DNA from: Oscheius sp. JU75
Taxonomy: Eukaryota > Nematoda > Chromadorea > Rhabditida > Rhabditidae
DNA: 64,000 nt
Direction of reading: 5' to 3'
Assembly: GCA_037178855.1 (NCBI GenBank)
Contig: JASJZC010000007.1
Location: forward strand, 9,300,001 to 9,364,000
The position numbers were made by a program, and so were the translations under genes. Shown here piece by piece: positions 1 through 12,632 of this stretch (within the stretch, counting starts at the first letter, position 1; the number at the start of each line of letters is the position of its first letter). The notes beneath the pieces are model-generated. The model saw only the letters and a program-made list of their open reading frames with translations, did not search any database and was not told the DNA's origin.

Positions 1-2
1 AG

Positions 3-341
3 AACCACAATTTTCATTGCCATGAGCCTGGCAGATGGTACATGGCTGCGGAGGACGAATCTTTTATGAAATACTTGCGTGACATTCTTAGTGAGATAAC
101 TGGAGTGAGCAGACACTTTGAAATTGCAAATGCCGAAGAAAATCCAAGTAACCTTTCCTCTGACGTTATTGCTCTTCTAAGCCATTTTTCTTATGTATTA
201 TATCTATTACATGCCAAACTGGATACATCTAGAGTAATTTTTGTCAATGAGTCAAATAAAGTTACTCAGAAACGAAACAAAATGGACTTGAAGCAACGGA
301 AAATACAAAAAGTAATAGAAGGGTCCAATTACAAAGTCTAA
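3..341 (+). CDS. 3' end of an unidentified gene
   Basis: An open frame enters from the left edge and ends at a TAA at 339-341. It gives about 112 residues, mixed helical in character, with a hydrophobic stretch (ALLSHFSYVLYLLHAKL) and a basic C-terminus (KRNKMDLKQRKIQK). No family is recognised. A Met lies at 42, but the frame is open upstream of it, so this is more likely a last exon than a whole gene. The start and preceding exons lie outside the window. Confidence 0.35.
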   Translation, partial: NHNFHCHEPGRWYMAAEDESFMKYLRDILSEITGVSRHFEIANAEENPSNLSSDVIALLSHFSYVLYLLHAKLDTSRVIFVNESNKVTQKRNKMDLKQRKIQKVIEGSNYKV

Positions 342-580
342 GCTCGCTATAAAACCAAATTCAAAGGTTTGGAGGCGCCGGATCAGTTCTTTTAATGCTT
401 ATATTGTGTGAGAGGATGCAGACACACACCTTTACGGAAACACATTACAACAACTTTAAAATCCAACCAGGCATGTACATCTACAACGGTGGTTTCTTCA
501 GCGATTCCTCAATCTGAGAGATCAGCCATTGTTGAACGATTAAGTACATACGCAAAGCAATGAACTCTATAAGAAATGAT

Positions 581-1895
581 TTAGTGATAAAGCACTAACT
601 GTGTAACATTTAGTTTTTCGAAGGCCACTTTGAGATTACCGGCGCCGTCGCAAAAGACGTCAACAAGTTTGTCCTCAACTTCATATTTGCGCAGCACATT
701 CATCACTCTTCGGTAATTTGTCACCGGTTGTGCTGCAAACCACTTATTATTAACAGCTCTTTGGAAAACGAAAGTACCTGTCTGTTTGCTGCTCGAAGCA
801 TTCTAGAATATATCTATGCTGAACCACATCCTTTGACTGCAGGGTAGCCGATAAGTATTGGATCATAGTTCATCTTAAAGGCCTGCATATAGGCTGATTT
901 AATACTACTTTCTTAGCTTTATTCGACCAACATAGTCTCATGTTATAGAATTTTTCGGTTCGTCTAGAAAACAATGGATACCGCTTTCACCCCTTGGCAA
1001 AATCAATCTAAAAAAGAGACCCAGACAATCCACCAAAGAAAAATCGTTGCGTTTTTTTAATATCGAAGACATCATAATTGATCTAACAATGTAGAAACTT
1101 AGGTTCAAGCTATTCGAAACACACCATTTAAGATTTATACGTAATTAATTTTGACATGTCACTTGCGCCGCACAAGCTGTTTAACGGTCGCACAGTTTCC
1201 ACCACTTCGCAAATTTAAAAGTAAATCTCTCGATCTGACTATAGGTTTTTTCCTATGTTCCCTAATTTCGGAGAAAAACGCATTTTTTATGCGCCAATAC
1301 TTATCGGCCATCCTGTATGTCTTTCCCTTGACAAAAGCTTTTCCGGACCGTCGACTGCCTATACTTTGAGACGATTGAGCTCCTAAAAGATGGATTCCTT
1401 TTTACTAGAATGAAGTACACCGAAGTTTTCTGTTCTTCGTATTCAGCCTTTTGTTAACTTCGATTCGACATCCGACCACCTCATGAGTTTGACAACCTCG
1501 TTGGGACGAGTGTTCTTCTGACAATGCTGTAGATATGGAGCGAATCAGTTGAGCGTCTTTTGGACGAAAAGACTCTTCGAAAAAGACTTCGAGTTCCAGC
1601 TGGAAAGGAACAGCCTTGTCAGAATAGTTGTTGACGATGACGATGTTTTTTTTCTTGACTGGCGTCTGGCTGGACTCCCAGCAAATGTCGAGCCGATTAC
1701 GATCCGATGCGGTCAATTCTACGAGCAGAAGTCGACAATAGGACAAATGAAGTTTCTTAAATGCACTGACTTCGGTCAAAACGGGCGATAAGGTGGTCGG
1801 AACAATCAGAAGTTTAAAAAAAGCCTAAATCGAAGACCAGCAACATATCATTACCAGGTCAACACGTTTGCAATCGTCTCGCGATGGCCGGCTGC
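581..1895 (-). CDS. Unidentified four-exon gene, 5' incomplete
   Basis: Four exons can be joined in phase: 1855-1895, 1480-1765, 838-882 and 581-802, ending in TAA at 581-583. Their lengths sum to 594 nt, exactly 198 codons. The acceptor of the first exon is tttttgtttcag, a good site. The last exon reads TGTFVFQRAVNNKWFAAQPV then a charged stretch (YRRVMNVLRKYEVEDKLVDV) and ends in QLVLYH. The intron between the last two exons is 35 nt with a weak donor (gtcaaa); the one before is about 600 nt. The protein looks conserved in style but no domain is recognised. The first exon is missing, and an alternative frame of exon 1855-1895 is possible. Confidence 0.48.
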
Positions 1896-3753
1896 CTGAA
1901 ACAAAAACAAGACACAGACAGGAGAAAAGTTGAAGTCAAAAGAGAAATGTCAAAAGTCCGCATTTTGGGTTTGGGTATCCAGAAAGGGGCGCCATATCAT
2001 AATGTCTAGTTTTTTTTATTTTTCCACACCTTTTTCATTGATTTTCCTTCGTACTTTTTTGGCCATTATTTTCAAGTGGAAACAGCAATAATCTGAATGT
2101 CTTTAGCAAGAGATTCGAACGTTGTGAACCGTGGAGTACTAGATCTTTTATATGGTTAGCCGAAGGCTGAAGTGCCGGCCATGGAACACAATAACCATAG
2201 AAACTCATAACTTGTGCTGGTAGATTGACTTCTCCATGATTCTACTGTTCAATAGCTTAATGGAAAACAGCGGTGTTTTAAAAGAGTCCACGTGTTTTGT
2301 CCTTCTGGGCAAACATTCTTAGCTATGCATCAGTCACTGTCCTTTCCGAATTGGCTATTCTCTTTTCAAATCAAAATGCATTCTACTTTTTTAATGGATT
2401 TCCATTTCTCTTCTTCTTTTTCTTAGCATTTCCGCATACACATCCATTCAGTTACGCAGTTATGCTCAGGCGACCTTTCTCAATTTCCGACGGCGGCGGG
2501 TTCATTCGGTCGGGCGGCTATTGCCTAATTGGGACAACAACTCCTCTAAGAGACTCTCACACTGGCCCTCTCTATTTCACGTGTTGTTGTCTCTTGACTC
2601 TTAGGGGGCTTTTTCACAAAGCCTTTTAAGAGCTTGTCGTGACTAGTGTGTTGATCCCCCCCCCCCCCCCCCACGCCTATACGGTGGACATTCAGCCAAC
2701 TTTTGCACCTGAATGAGGCTGAAACGATTAGCTCCTTGTTACCTTCTTATCCCCGGCTTGTTTTTTCCTACCACCCTGATTTATTTGTTTTGCCGAGATA
2801 AGAGTTATCCGAAATAATCGGCTACTAATGGCTCCCAAGTAGCACCTAAAAGATCAACAAATGGCAACACGAAATATCCTCCCCAATAGGTCCCCGAGGA
2901 TGTAATTCTGTTACGAAATTGAGAATCCTCTTGTCGGGAATCCCTATGATAGTCAGTTGATTTGTCTCCTCGCTCGGAACTATTTGATATGTTTTTGCCC
3001 TCGATCGCCCGTCGCACGATAATTGAAAGAATAGTCATTATGTTTTCTGATCCTTTCTTTTTCGTGGCATCAGAATACATTGTGAGGGGGGACTAGATGT
3101 CAATTCAGAAAGATGATGGGTGTAGGCGTGAACACAGGCAGCTCTCTTTCTTTCTGAAGAGGTCGGAATCGAGAGGCCTTAGCGATGCATAGATGGCCCT
3201 GCCAATCATGGCTAACCATTGTCCTTCCGCTGTTGTCGCCGTTTCAACGAGGCTTGTGTTTTTTGAACCTTCCTGTCCTCTCGAGATCAAAGAGTGTAGA
3301 ATTCGACCCTCTTTTTTTGCTCATCTTCGCTGCAACAAAAGGCAGTCATTAATAGCCTTTTTGAAGCATTTCTTTCCTTTTCCATTTCTTTTTATTTGGT
3401 ATCAGCATGTCTGAGCAAAACAATCAATTTTTAGTAACGGGTATAGAAAGAGTCGTATTTCCGGGGTGAAGTGGCCAAGATGACGCACAGAACCTTGTGG
3501 AATGCCATTCTTAGGGCACGTTTTTTGGGCTTCGTGAATTAGAACCCGTCCCTAAAATTTTCACACCCTCTTTGGCCCCACAATTGTTGGGCTACACCTT
3601 TTGTTTCGAAAACTCTCCATTGTTTTAGCCTTCTCTCTCCCCCTTCAAAATACTTGTTTCCAGCTGTTCCTGAGCACTCTCGAGACTCTTTTTCTGCAAT
3701 TGGTAGGGAGGAGAACTCCGAGTCTGAATTATTAACGTTAAGCACAGGGAATA
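1896..3753. other. No supported gene; contains a poly-C tract
   Basis: Only short conflicting frames are seen. A 91-codon minus-strand frame at 2805-3080 has no clear splice context. Upstream exons of the gene at 581-1895 are expected here but were not located. A run of 17 C residues lies at 2656-2672. Confidence 0.4.
2656..2672. repeat. Homopolymer C17
   Basis: Seventeen consecutive C residues on the plus strand. This is unusual in a roughly 42% GC background and its length is liable to sequencing error. Confidence 0.9.
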
Positions 3754-3831
3754 ATGTCTATGCCGGCTATGGCTGCCCAGCAGCATGGTGGACGTCTACT
3801 TTTGAACGTGGTACGGACGCTTACACAACAA
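3754..3831 (+). CDS. Possible first exon of an unidentified gene
   Basis: An ATG opens 26 codons that end exactly at a gtgagt donor. The peptide is Met/Ala-rich at its start and then LLLNVVRTLTQQ, which could be a mitochondrial or membrane N-terminus. A continuing exon was not found with certainty before 4712. The call rests on the donor and the clean frame only. Confidence 0.25.
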
Positions 3832-4711
3832 GTGAGTCGGTCTGGGTACTATTCTAGGAAACACATTATTATGAAACTTGTTGCAAGATTCTTCGAAGAG
3901 TTGTAGAAACCTGGATTCCAGCTTACAATACGTTACTTTAAAAGTGTATTTACTCGGTTAAATTGTTTTACTATCTAATATACGGACAAACAGTATTTGC
4001 TTAAAATGGGCGCCGAAGCGCGATTAACGTTTAGTCCTTGTACACTTCGTTATGAAATATGGAAGAGCATACTGTAGTCCGAATATTAGGCCAACAAACT
4101 ACTTCTGAATCGGTTAAAGATAGGTATACTTTACAAAAGATAACGGTGTCCGGGTATCCATGGTTACATATTATGAAAAGATCTGCGCTGTAGGTATTAC
4201 TTTTTTTGTCTTTCTCTCCCCGAGAATTTGATTAAACGAGCCCGACGGGTGACATTTTTCTTGTTCCTTTTCTGCCAAAGGTAGAGTATCGGGAAGGCTT
4301 CTCTCACTAGTTGATTCCTACTAATTGAAGCGTGAATCTTTTATTGTGAGCTCAGAGTAACCAATTAGGGAAAGCATGCGACTCCCCCACTCCGGAATAT
4401 GTTTAGAGAGGGGGACATTTGTTGTTTGCTGCATTTTCAATCCGTCCTGTTGTCACCTACAAAGTTAGTTAAAGTCGGGAAGGGAGGGAGAGTGAGAGAG
4501 ACATGACACAAAGGTGGTGGGAGGGGTCTAAAGGACGTTTTGAGCCAAGATTAGCCGAAAACAACGACGTCTGCACCCTCCGGAGCCTTTCCGATGTCTC
4601 TCCGGTCTCGGCGGAGTTCGCTCTAATGCTGCGGGTGTCTTCCGGGGCGTCGACCCGAATTCGCGGCCAGCTCCTATCCTATTACCGCTAGCGACCCAAA
4701 TTGTTTCTGGC

Positions 4712-7700
4712 ATGGAAGTTCTTCGTCGGCTGCTTCCCCGTCGTCACAGGGATCAGTACCAATTCGAATTGCTCAAATCCTGCTCAGCCCACGAGCTGCA
4801 ACCACGCAGTCGTCAGGGTCAATCTCTGCCCCGCTATTTCTCTCACCATGAGCAGCTCGCCACTCCGGAACCCCGACCAATCTCTCCAAAGGTGAGCAGC
4901 ATAACTCTTGGCTTCTCATCACAGCAAATGCCAATTAAAGGAAAAAAGAGTTGCCACGTAGGCGGCCCCTAGGTTAATAACAAGGCGTTTCGTGGCAATT
5001 TCGCGTATCCAGAACGCTAGTACTCGTGTGGATAATAATGGCTTCGACTTCCCCGTGATTAACAGCTATAGTTCGGCGAGAAGGAGTCTTCTGGTCCATC
5101 ACAATGTCCTGCTTCAACTGTCTACGAACCTCTTCTCCCATTAGCTATCTACCTCCCGTACCTAGACACCTGCCGCCAGCCACGCCTTTGTATCCTAAGA
5201 AGGTATGGGTTTCAGACCGCTTGAAAACGCTTGGAGTGGGGGTGAGGGTCTGAATTTCAAGCCTATACGATCTGCTTGCCTCGCTTAGAGGCCCGGATGA
5301 TGCAGATTTACGTTTTCTTGTCATGCCAATAGGCCTGAAATTTGATCAGGCTGTTGTCTCTCTAACCTCTTCTTAGTGTGCGCTAGCTGTGTTATTGTCA
5401 CATGAGCGTGGGAAGACGCAACTCTCCTCTTAGTCGACATTAGACAGCGTTCATTAATGACAACTTGAACGGCTGCCTTCACTCACATCTAATAGCATGG
5501 GCGCTAATGTATCCAGCGTGTAGGCCGCATCACACTCTCTAAGTAGATAAGACATTCTGTTCTCTAGATAATGGCCGTCGTTAACCTACTGTAGAATGTC
5601 ATTGTCCTTTGTTCTTCTCCTCATCTCTCAAAGCATTACCAAAACGAATCAATCCCTGACAGCAATATAGACTAGATAACCAACTAGAGGTCAGACCTAC
5701 TGAAATTATAAAGTTTGATATCTTTGTGAATCTATCAAAAACCAAACCTGCTCAACTTTGCGTTACAGCTTGGTTAGAGATCTGTGGCACAACAATTGGA
5801 AGAGAAAAGTATAAAGTAGGATCCAGGTAAAAGTTGTAGAATGCTGAGCTACTAGTTCTGGCTGTAAATGTGATATGTAGAGAGAATTTTGTCTATATGC
5901 TAGGGATACTGTAGTCGTCAGAATATGAAGCAGTCAAGGAGCCTCTGTTTGGTAAAATGTGATGAGCTACAACTGTTCTAATGAGAAAGGAAATCTGACT
6001 TTCACCTGTTTTTACTTTTCCATGTCCTTGACATGCTAGCTTTTCACCGATAAACTATTCATGATTCCGCCTATTTCAAGAGTTCATAAGAGCAGGGCCG
6101 TTCCACATGACGTTTGGGCTCATTTTTAACTCGAAAAGGTTCAAATGTTTGCCGCAAAGTCTCGACATTCATAAAGCTTTTATGTAGGCTTGTTCTGCAT
6201 ATCCAATTAGAAGAGATTTGAATGCATTTCCCACCTCAGTTCCTTTAGTGTTTTTTTGTTATTTCTTATTGACGGCGCTCGATTGACTTCACACATTTAT
6301 GTGTTAGACATCTTTCCGAGTCCACCCTCCTGGTTTCAAGAATAGTTCGTGGTCTGTTAACGGTCTCTAGACTACAGTTGCTTAGCAGCCTAGACAACAT
6401 CCCCATGGTTCTCTTGAGGACATAGACAAGCAATTGCTGGTGGTTCTTAAACACTCTCTTATTTTCTCTCAGTTGAGATCACCATATAGTATTTTTCCCG
6501 TCTTCCCCGCTTTCCGCTCAGGTTCCGGTCAGCCAGGCGTTTGCTAGGCTCCGCCCTCACATCGGGACTAAACCAGCCGCTCGACAACTACGAAGATGGT
6601 CGACCTCGACGATTACATGGTAACTTAGTCATTACACCTCTATTTTAATTATTGAGTACTTTAAACTGTTTTTGCGAAACCCTTAAACGATCCATCACAA
6701 CCATAGCAATTTGTGAAAGATGTGGTAGCATCTACAGAAGCTTAGACATAAAAGTTAGACATCTTATCTTTTTTAAAGCTACGCTTATAAGGGACATCTA
6801 AACGATTACTTGTCCAAAAAATCGGAAAAAAATGTCTTGGGAATTAATTCCTAGCGTCTTCGGGTTAGATACAGGTCTTAATGGACAACTTTACGAATCC
6901 TTAAGTATCAAGGTTCGATGTTCTTGATGCGAGTCATTGCATCTCTGAGTCTGGACTTGAGTCATCTAACCACGGAACACACCGTAGGCACTACGACGAC
7001 AAACAAATAAAACACGGAGTGCGTGGGATAAAGCCTTCCTATTTTAGAGGAGTGAAGAGGTCATCGACTACGTGGGTGAGGGACCAGCTAATCCTGACCG
7101 CAGCACCTTTCTTGGATTTGTGGCCAGTCCGGAGGATGCTGGAATGGGTCAAGGAACTAGTGTGTAAGTTTGTTTTTAGAAAGAGTTGGAAGTTAGAGAG
7201 TTTGGGGTGCGTGCTGCACGCGATGGAACTTTTTGAAGTCTACAAAGTTCAAAAGTTAGATCAAGGTTGAAACTGCAATTATATAACTTTGGTTGAAAGT
7301 ATGCGGTATTCATTCGATGTAGTCATTCCTTTTTTTCCCTAAACTTTACAGCTGAATTCTCAACTTCTTGTAATCGTTAAAATTTCAACTTTAAACCCAT
7401 CTCAAAGCTTGAATCTCGAACGAACACTCTTTGGAATAAGCTACAAAAACCCAAAGATGGGAATTTATAGTTAATGGTAACATCATGTTAGTTTACAGGC
7501 ATTTAGACAAGACCCATACCAGGCCAAGCAATGGACTTCTAATAACTTTATATCAAGTGGTCATGTGTTACTCCTCCTTTTGTCAAAAATCCAAAAAGCA
7601 TCAAAACCCTCGTGATCTCATTTTTCAGATTTGAGCGTGAAGACGCGGCTTACGAAAAGGCAATTTCCGAATGTCATCGAATTCGCGAGTCTCAACACTA

Positions 7701-8662
7701 TTCCGAAGGAGTCCTCCTCAAATGTGTTGAGAGCAAACGTAAGTAGCAGAAACTCGGATGTTAAATGAAACTTCAGCCTTGTTTCCCTTCCTACATCTGT
7801 GTCAGTTTGTTGACGGCGACTCTTACCAGCGAAGAAATGAAATGGATGACATGATTAGAGATTGTTGTGCGAGCAAGGGATCACTCTATGGTTAGTTTGT
7901 ATCCATTCACCGGAAAAAGCTTTTTAGGTGGGTATGAGGAGGTCTACTCAATTCAAAAAACCTCGGCGGCAGCAGAAAGTCGGCTTCCGACTCACCGACA
8001 CGCAGGATTTATCACAGTCGGCTTCAAACTGCTCGACGATTCGACCAAACAAGCCCATTTGGAGAAAACATGGCTCAATTGGACCGGTGCCCGGGAGATT
8101 TACAAGTACGCGCCGCGAACCTGGAATCTGCGCCGGATATCCTTGTTGCGGTACTTTGGAAGGTAGAGCCAGACATCCGCTCCCACAAACATTTTTTCCT
8201 ATTCAGACATCCTAGTCCGTCACGCCCGTTCGCCTACTTGTTATTGTGTGAATTCGGCTCAATACTGCATCCTGTCAACACAGTGCAAGCCTTAGATATG
8301 TGCGAACGATTACGAGTACGGAACTGCGGGCATGTCGCCCTGTTCCAGGTACTTAGTACGGGGGATCTAGAGACAGAAAGACAGAGAAACTAAGAGACAG
8401 AGAGACAAAGAGAAATAGAGACACAGAGACAGAAAGACAGACAACTTTTCAGGTTCATACGGTGTATACCCCACTGGCTAGACCAGTGAGTCGCGCTCGA
8501 CCACAGGAAATGGGAACTCCTAAACGGAATCCGATGATGCGAGGATTCTCCCAAGATGTGGATTGCCACACGGAGCCAAGACGTGGGCGTCTGCGTGTCA
8601 GACAAAAGAGTCTACAGGTAGTTCTTAATAAACCCAGTAATGAGAAAGATTCAGTACACTGA
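4712..8662 (+). CDS. Unidentified conserved-looking protein, 466 aa, eleven exons
   Basis: The exons are 4712-4891, 4925-4957, 5013-5119, 5145-5202, 6522-6619, 7050-7163, 7629-7738, 7777-7890, 7928-8162, 8207-8348 and 8453-8662. They total 1401 nt, an exact 467 codons with the stop, and every junction keeps phase. The N-terminal third is Arg/Pro-rich. The middle (DYVGEGPANPDRSTFLGF, then a Cys-containing helical part) and the C-terminal half (EKTWLNWTGAREIYKYAPR, PFAYLLLCEFGSILHPV, ALDMCERLRVRNCGHVALF) look like a folded, conserved domain with several Cys and Trp. No family is recognised. Weak points are a 25-nt intron at 5120-5144 and acceptor choices at 7050 and 7777. The last intron carries a GACAGA-rich repeat. 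No signal peptide or membrane segment is seen. Confidence 0.6.
8371..8443 (+). repeat. GAGACAGA-type simple repeat in the last intron
   Basis: Degenerate copies of gagacaga and agacagaga fill most of the 104-nt intron before the final exon of the 4712-8662 gene. The same motif recurs at 26951-27040, 28788-28852, 40141-40216 and 48721-48772. Confidence 0.8.
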
Positions 8663-9495
8663 CGAGCAGTATCACCAAATGCATCGCAACTCCCCGGTTT
8701 AATGAAGAAGACGTAGTGTAGTCATTATCTTCCCATATCACAAGAAAAAAACCTTGAGAGTATCATCATGTGTGTATAAATATACGTCGTGGTGTCCCCC
8801 AAGATGGGCAATAAATATTTCAGAATCACATCGGGGCGGTGTATCCACATGACAATGTCGACAAGTCTTCCGCAATAAGATCAGGTGAACAGACGGAAAG
8901 TTCTGAGAGCTGTTGCATTGTTTAGAAATTGAGGGGACAGAAATCTATAATACAGATATTGTCTAAAAGTAGCACAAGAAGTTGTTGTTTTGAATTTACA
9001 AGGCCCTGTTCCCGGCTTCTATTCTACAAGATCTTCTTCTACGCAATTTGTGTGCTAGACATGAGTCACCCTCCCAAAGCCATTGTTGAAACAACAGCTT
9101 TGTAGTAACTAGTAGCAGATCGCTATTACTTCGCACAATCTATTGCAAAACACGATAGCTTGTGCCGTAAAATCCCACCAAACATTTCTTGCAGAATCTC
9201 TTTGCAGTCACCGGTGTTAATAGTCGACTTAAAATTAGTGTCAAGTACATCACGTAATAGTAATCATAACTTAACAGAATCAAATTTGAGGTAGGTTGTT
9301 GTGATAGACGATCACAAAGATACATAGCGATGTGAGGAAGACGCTCAAATACCAACAATAAACTTTCGGTTACAGACTTCGGAAACTTAATCACTTATTA
9401 TTTACTTGGAAGTAGCACTTATTGAATCATCGGAATTATAGTATACTCGTGCTTTATTCGTTTTTTACCCGTACAATTGAGCACACTGAAAAAGC
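8663..9495. other. Intergenic region between convergent genes
   Basis: The region holds the 3' flanks of the plus-strand gene ending at 8662 and the minus-strand receptor ending at 9496. An aataaa lies near 8809. No gene is supported. Confidence 0.5.
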
Positions 9496-10834
9496 TTATA
9501 CACCAGTACTAGCAGTAGAAAGTGTCTCTAGCCGCTTAATATTTCTAATCGATACTCTCCACTCTCCTACTGTCTTCTTGAGCATTTCCACGAAACTCGG
9601 GTTGAGCAAGCCGTAAAGGATCGGGTTGGCAACGTTGTTCAGCATGAATATGCTGAAAATGCATATTCTTCGGAGATGATTCCTCGTACCTGTGCGTTAT
9701 TAAGCTAACAAAGTATGAGTAGTTTACGCCGTCTTGGACGAAAATTTGTCCGTCGGTGAACTCCAGGGCGACTGATGCTGCATTGTGGGGTAGAGCGCTG
9801 GACATGAAGACGACTATGAAGGCGACCAAGACGCAGACATTTCGTCGAGTTTGAGAAACCAGTTCGCACTTTTTCTGGCTCTAAATAGGGTTTATGTACC
9901 ATTGAGGGTCTTCCCGTACCTTCTCGACAGTCTGACACTGCTGATCCACCTTAACGATAGCCGTCATGAGTGGCATCGAGGCGGCTAATACGATCGAGCG
10001 TTCATTCAGCTTTCTGAAAATGCATAGAAATTCCTGATGAGACTTTTTCCTCACTTTAATTTATTGCGTGTCCTGGTTCGTAGGGTTGAGAAGACGCAGA
10101 AGTAGCAGAAGAACATGACACCGCAAGGTATCAAAAACTGGGAGATCATGACGAAAATGGTGTAATATCTAGACAAATATCGGCTTCTGTCACGAGTGTT
10201 TTTCACAAAATACCTTCGTACATCATCATCTGGCCATTCTTCCGTACAAAATTTTCCGCAGAGCCCCTCAATGTCCACAACTTTCATGTACCAGGAGTAC
10301 GGTAGGGTCATAAGAGCAGCCGTTCCCCAGAGTATGGCCATTATCCAGCGGGCATTCTGCAAAAACGCGTGATATCTACTCTCAATTACTGTCAAATTAC
10401 CTTTCGCGATATTCGACGCAGATGAGGCTTAACTATGAGGCAATATCTGTCTATAGCTATTACGGCTAATGAGAATGTGGCGACAAAGATGCTGGTACCC
10501 TGAAATTTACAATATAAGAAGCTAGGACAATGTTTACCTGTAGCCAGGGAAGACTATGACAGAGCAGTTCTCCAAAATACCAATTTTTGAAAATGCTCGT
10601 GGCGGGAGTAATGGGTAGGGAGAATATGCACACCACCAGATCCGACAGTGCCAAATTTAGCATGAACATATTTTGGACGGATTGTAGCTGGCGATTCCGT
10701 AGTGTCAGGTATAAGACGGCCAGATTTCCTCCGACTCCGAGCACAAACTCGAGACCATATATACAAGCAAATAATAGAATGATCGTCGGCTGCAGTGAGG
10801 GATCGTCAACGTGTTCGATGTAGACTTGACACAT
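9496..10834 (-). CDS. NPR-1/NPY-type neuropeptide receptor (7TM GPCR)
   Basis: Seven exons (10538-10834, 10401-10499, 10214-10356, 10055-10168, 9920-10013, 9690-9874, 9496-9652) sum to 1089 nt, giving 362 residues. All introns are 37-45 nt. Rhodopsin-family marks are present: TM1 GGNLAVLY, TM2 LNLALSDLVVCIFSLP, the extracellular KNWYFGELLCH with the conserved Cys, TM3 ending IAIDRY (the DRY position), a TM4 Trp, TM5 with a Pro, TM6 AFIVVFMSSALPHN, and TM7 NNVANPILYG as the NPxxY variant. The TM2-ECL1-TM3 block (SLPITPATSIFKNWYFG) closely resembles nematode NPR-1-like receptors that bind FLP peptides; the exact orthologue is not assigned. It would act at the plasma membrane of neurons. The start Met is the first in an exon preceded by an acceptor-like ttccag, so a short upstream exon is possible. 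Confidence 0.88.
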
Positions 10835-12296
10835 GAAGGAGACGAAATTTTCAAACTGGAAGCAGCTTTGTCATTATGTGAAAATGCGAAAAAAGACTTT
10901 TTGGATTATTAGAGGTTGAAGGCTCGGAGGATCTTTGGAAACCCTTGAAAGTGGCAATAGATAGACTTTTACGTAGCAGACAGGATCACAAGACCAATTC
11001 CGAGCTTTACAAACTGGATAGTAGTGACCTGCCCCGACAAATTGCCCCGGCAAAATCACTTAATCGCTGATAAATAAGGCTACAAGAACTAAAAACAACG
11101 GAAATTGGTTTATGGAGGCGTGGGTCGACTTATTATTGTCAACTAAAAAGAAGTGTTTGCTCGGATATGACAAGGAGTGCTGGAACATTGCAACATATCA
11201 GAAAGCCTTTTTTTCAGCGTCTAGAAGCAAAGAGAACCTAAAAGAAGCGAACGAGTGGTGGAGGAGGATTGACAGAATGAGCTCCCATCGGGATTGAGAG
11301 ACTAAGATGATGGTTACTGCAACAAGAGGAAGAAAGAAAAACGGAGCGCCCTTTGCAGCCACCATTGTGCGTTTTGCGGTACTCCATTATGACATGCAGT
11401 TCAGGAAGCGAAAGGGCTTCTCAGGAAGCCATAAATTGAACACCTTCAAGAGTCGAAAAAAAGACGGTTGGATTATGAAGAAGACACATGTATATGGGTC
11501 AATTTTTAAGTAGTATAAGACTTGAAGAGTTATGCATAGGAAAACAATGGTCTCTGTGTCTTTCACTCACTCTCTCCCGAGTAAACAAACACATTTGTTC
11601 TTCTTCGAAAAATGAAGGTTCATGCGGTTTAAGTCTTTTGGTAATGCAGAGAAGGCCACACAGGGGGGCTCAATTACTAGGAGGAACCTTCTTGGAGTCA
11701 AAGGAGTTACCCGCGCTTTCTCGTTGAATGGAAGGAGCAATTTGTGTGGACTGGCTTTTGATCCAGTGGGTTCTAGGAACTTTGCACAAATTGCCGTGAA
11801 ATTTAGTAGGTGGTAGAACTTTGGAGGGAAGGATCCTTATAAGGTAAAGATACTTCATTAAATGTTGAAGCCCGTCAGTACTGCACTAATCTTCAGAACA
11901 GAAGTCAAATACTTGTTATATGCTCTTAACAAATTAATATACTATTTTAGACTTTTTTACATGATGTTTTGTACAACTACGCAAGTGAATTAAGCTATGG
12001 TCCGTTTCGATATCAACACCAAAGTTTGTTACTGCACAATCAGTACACAGAAACGAGGTCGCCCCTGTTACACTGTTTTGGTGTCTATGTCTCTCAGTCT
12101 AAAGCATAAAGGAGCCCTAGTATCCATATGTACAATCACCGGCAGTTTGACCAGCAAGGGTCAAGTTAAAAGCTACTACCAGTGAATGCTCCTGGCTTGG
12201 TAGTATGACCGAAGTTTATCTACGAAACAGGGAACTTGTTCAAGAAAGTCCAGACTGAGTGTTGCGGACAAGCACTGACACGTTTCAAAATTTGAT
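10835..12296. other. No supported gene
   Basis: Short open frames occur at 11112-11297, 11307-11513 and 11488-11816, but none has matching splice sites or a recognisable protein. The upstream flank of the receptor gene ending at 10834 lies here. Confidence 0.4.
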
Positions 12297-12632
12297 ATGC
12301 GGGAAGCCGCCGAAGCTATAGGAAGGATGAACTGTGTAAATAAACAAGAACGTTGATCTTCCGTGATTTCGTCGGATAAGCTCTGGCTTTTTGCTTTCTG
12401 TTCTAGATCGAAAGCGTCATTTTCGTAGACGAGTACGCCATTGAGCCCCCGAAGAGTTTTGTGATTTATGTCCAGAGAAAGGCGCCATTGACATTATCGT
12501 CAAGACTTCTCACGAAGGTGGGATTTCAAGAGTGAACTATAGCAGAATAGAAATCAGAGAACTATTTTCTGAACAAACGAACAACAACAGAAGGATTCTC
12601 TGAAGGTCAACTCGCCAAAATACAATCGTTAA
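12297..12632 (+). CDS. Unidentified small protein, 63 aa, three exons
   Basis: The exons are 12297-12335, 12407-12517 and 12591-12632, joined at phase 0 each time (13, 37 and 13 codons plus stop). Donors are gtaaat and gtggga; acceptors are ttctgttctag and acaacaacag. The protein begins MREAAEAIGRMNC, continues IESVIFVDEYAIEPPKSFVI and ends KDSLKVNSPKYNR. It has no signal peptide or clear domain, and its function is unknown. The perfect phase agreement across three exons supports a real gene, though coding exons could also exist upstream. Confidence 0.5.
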
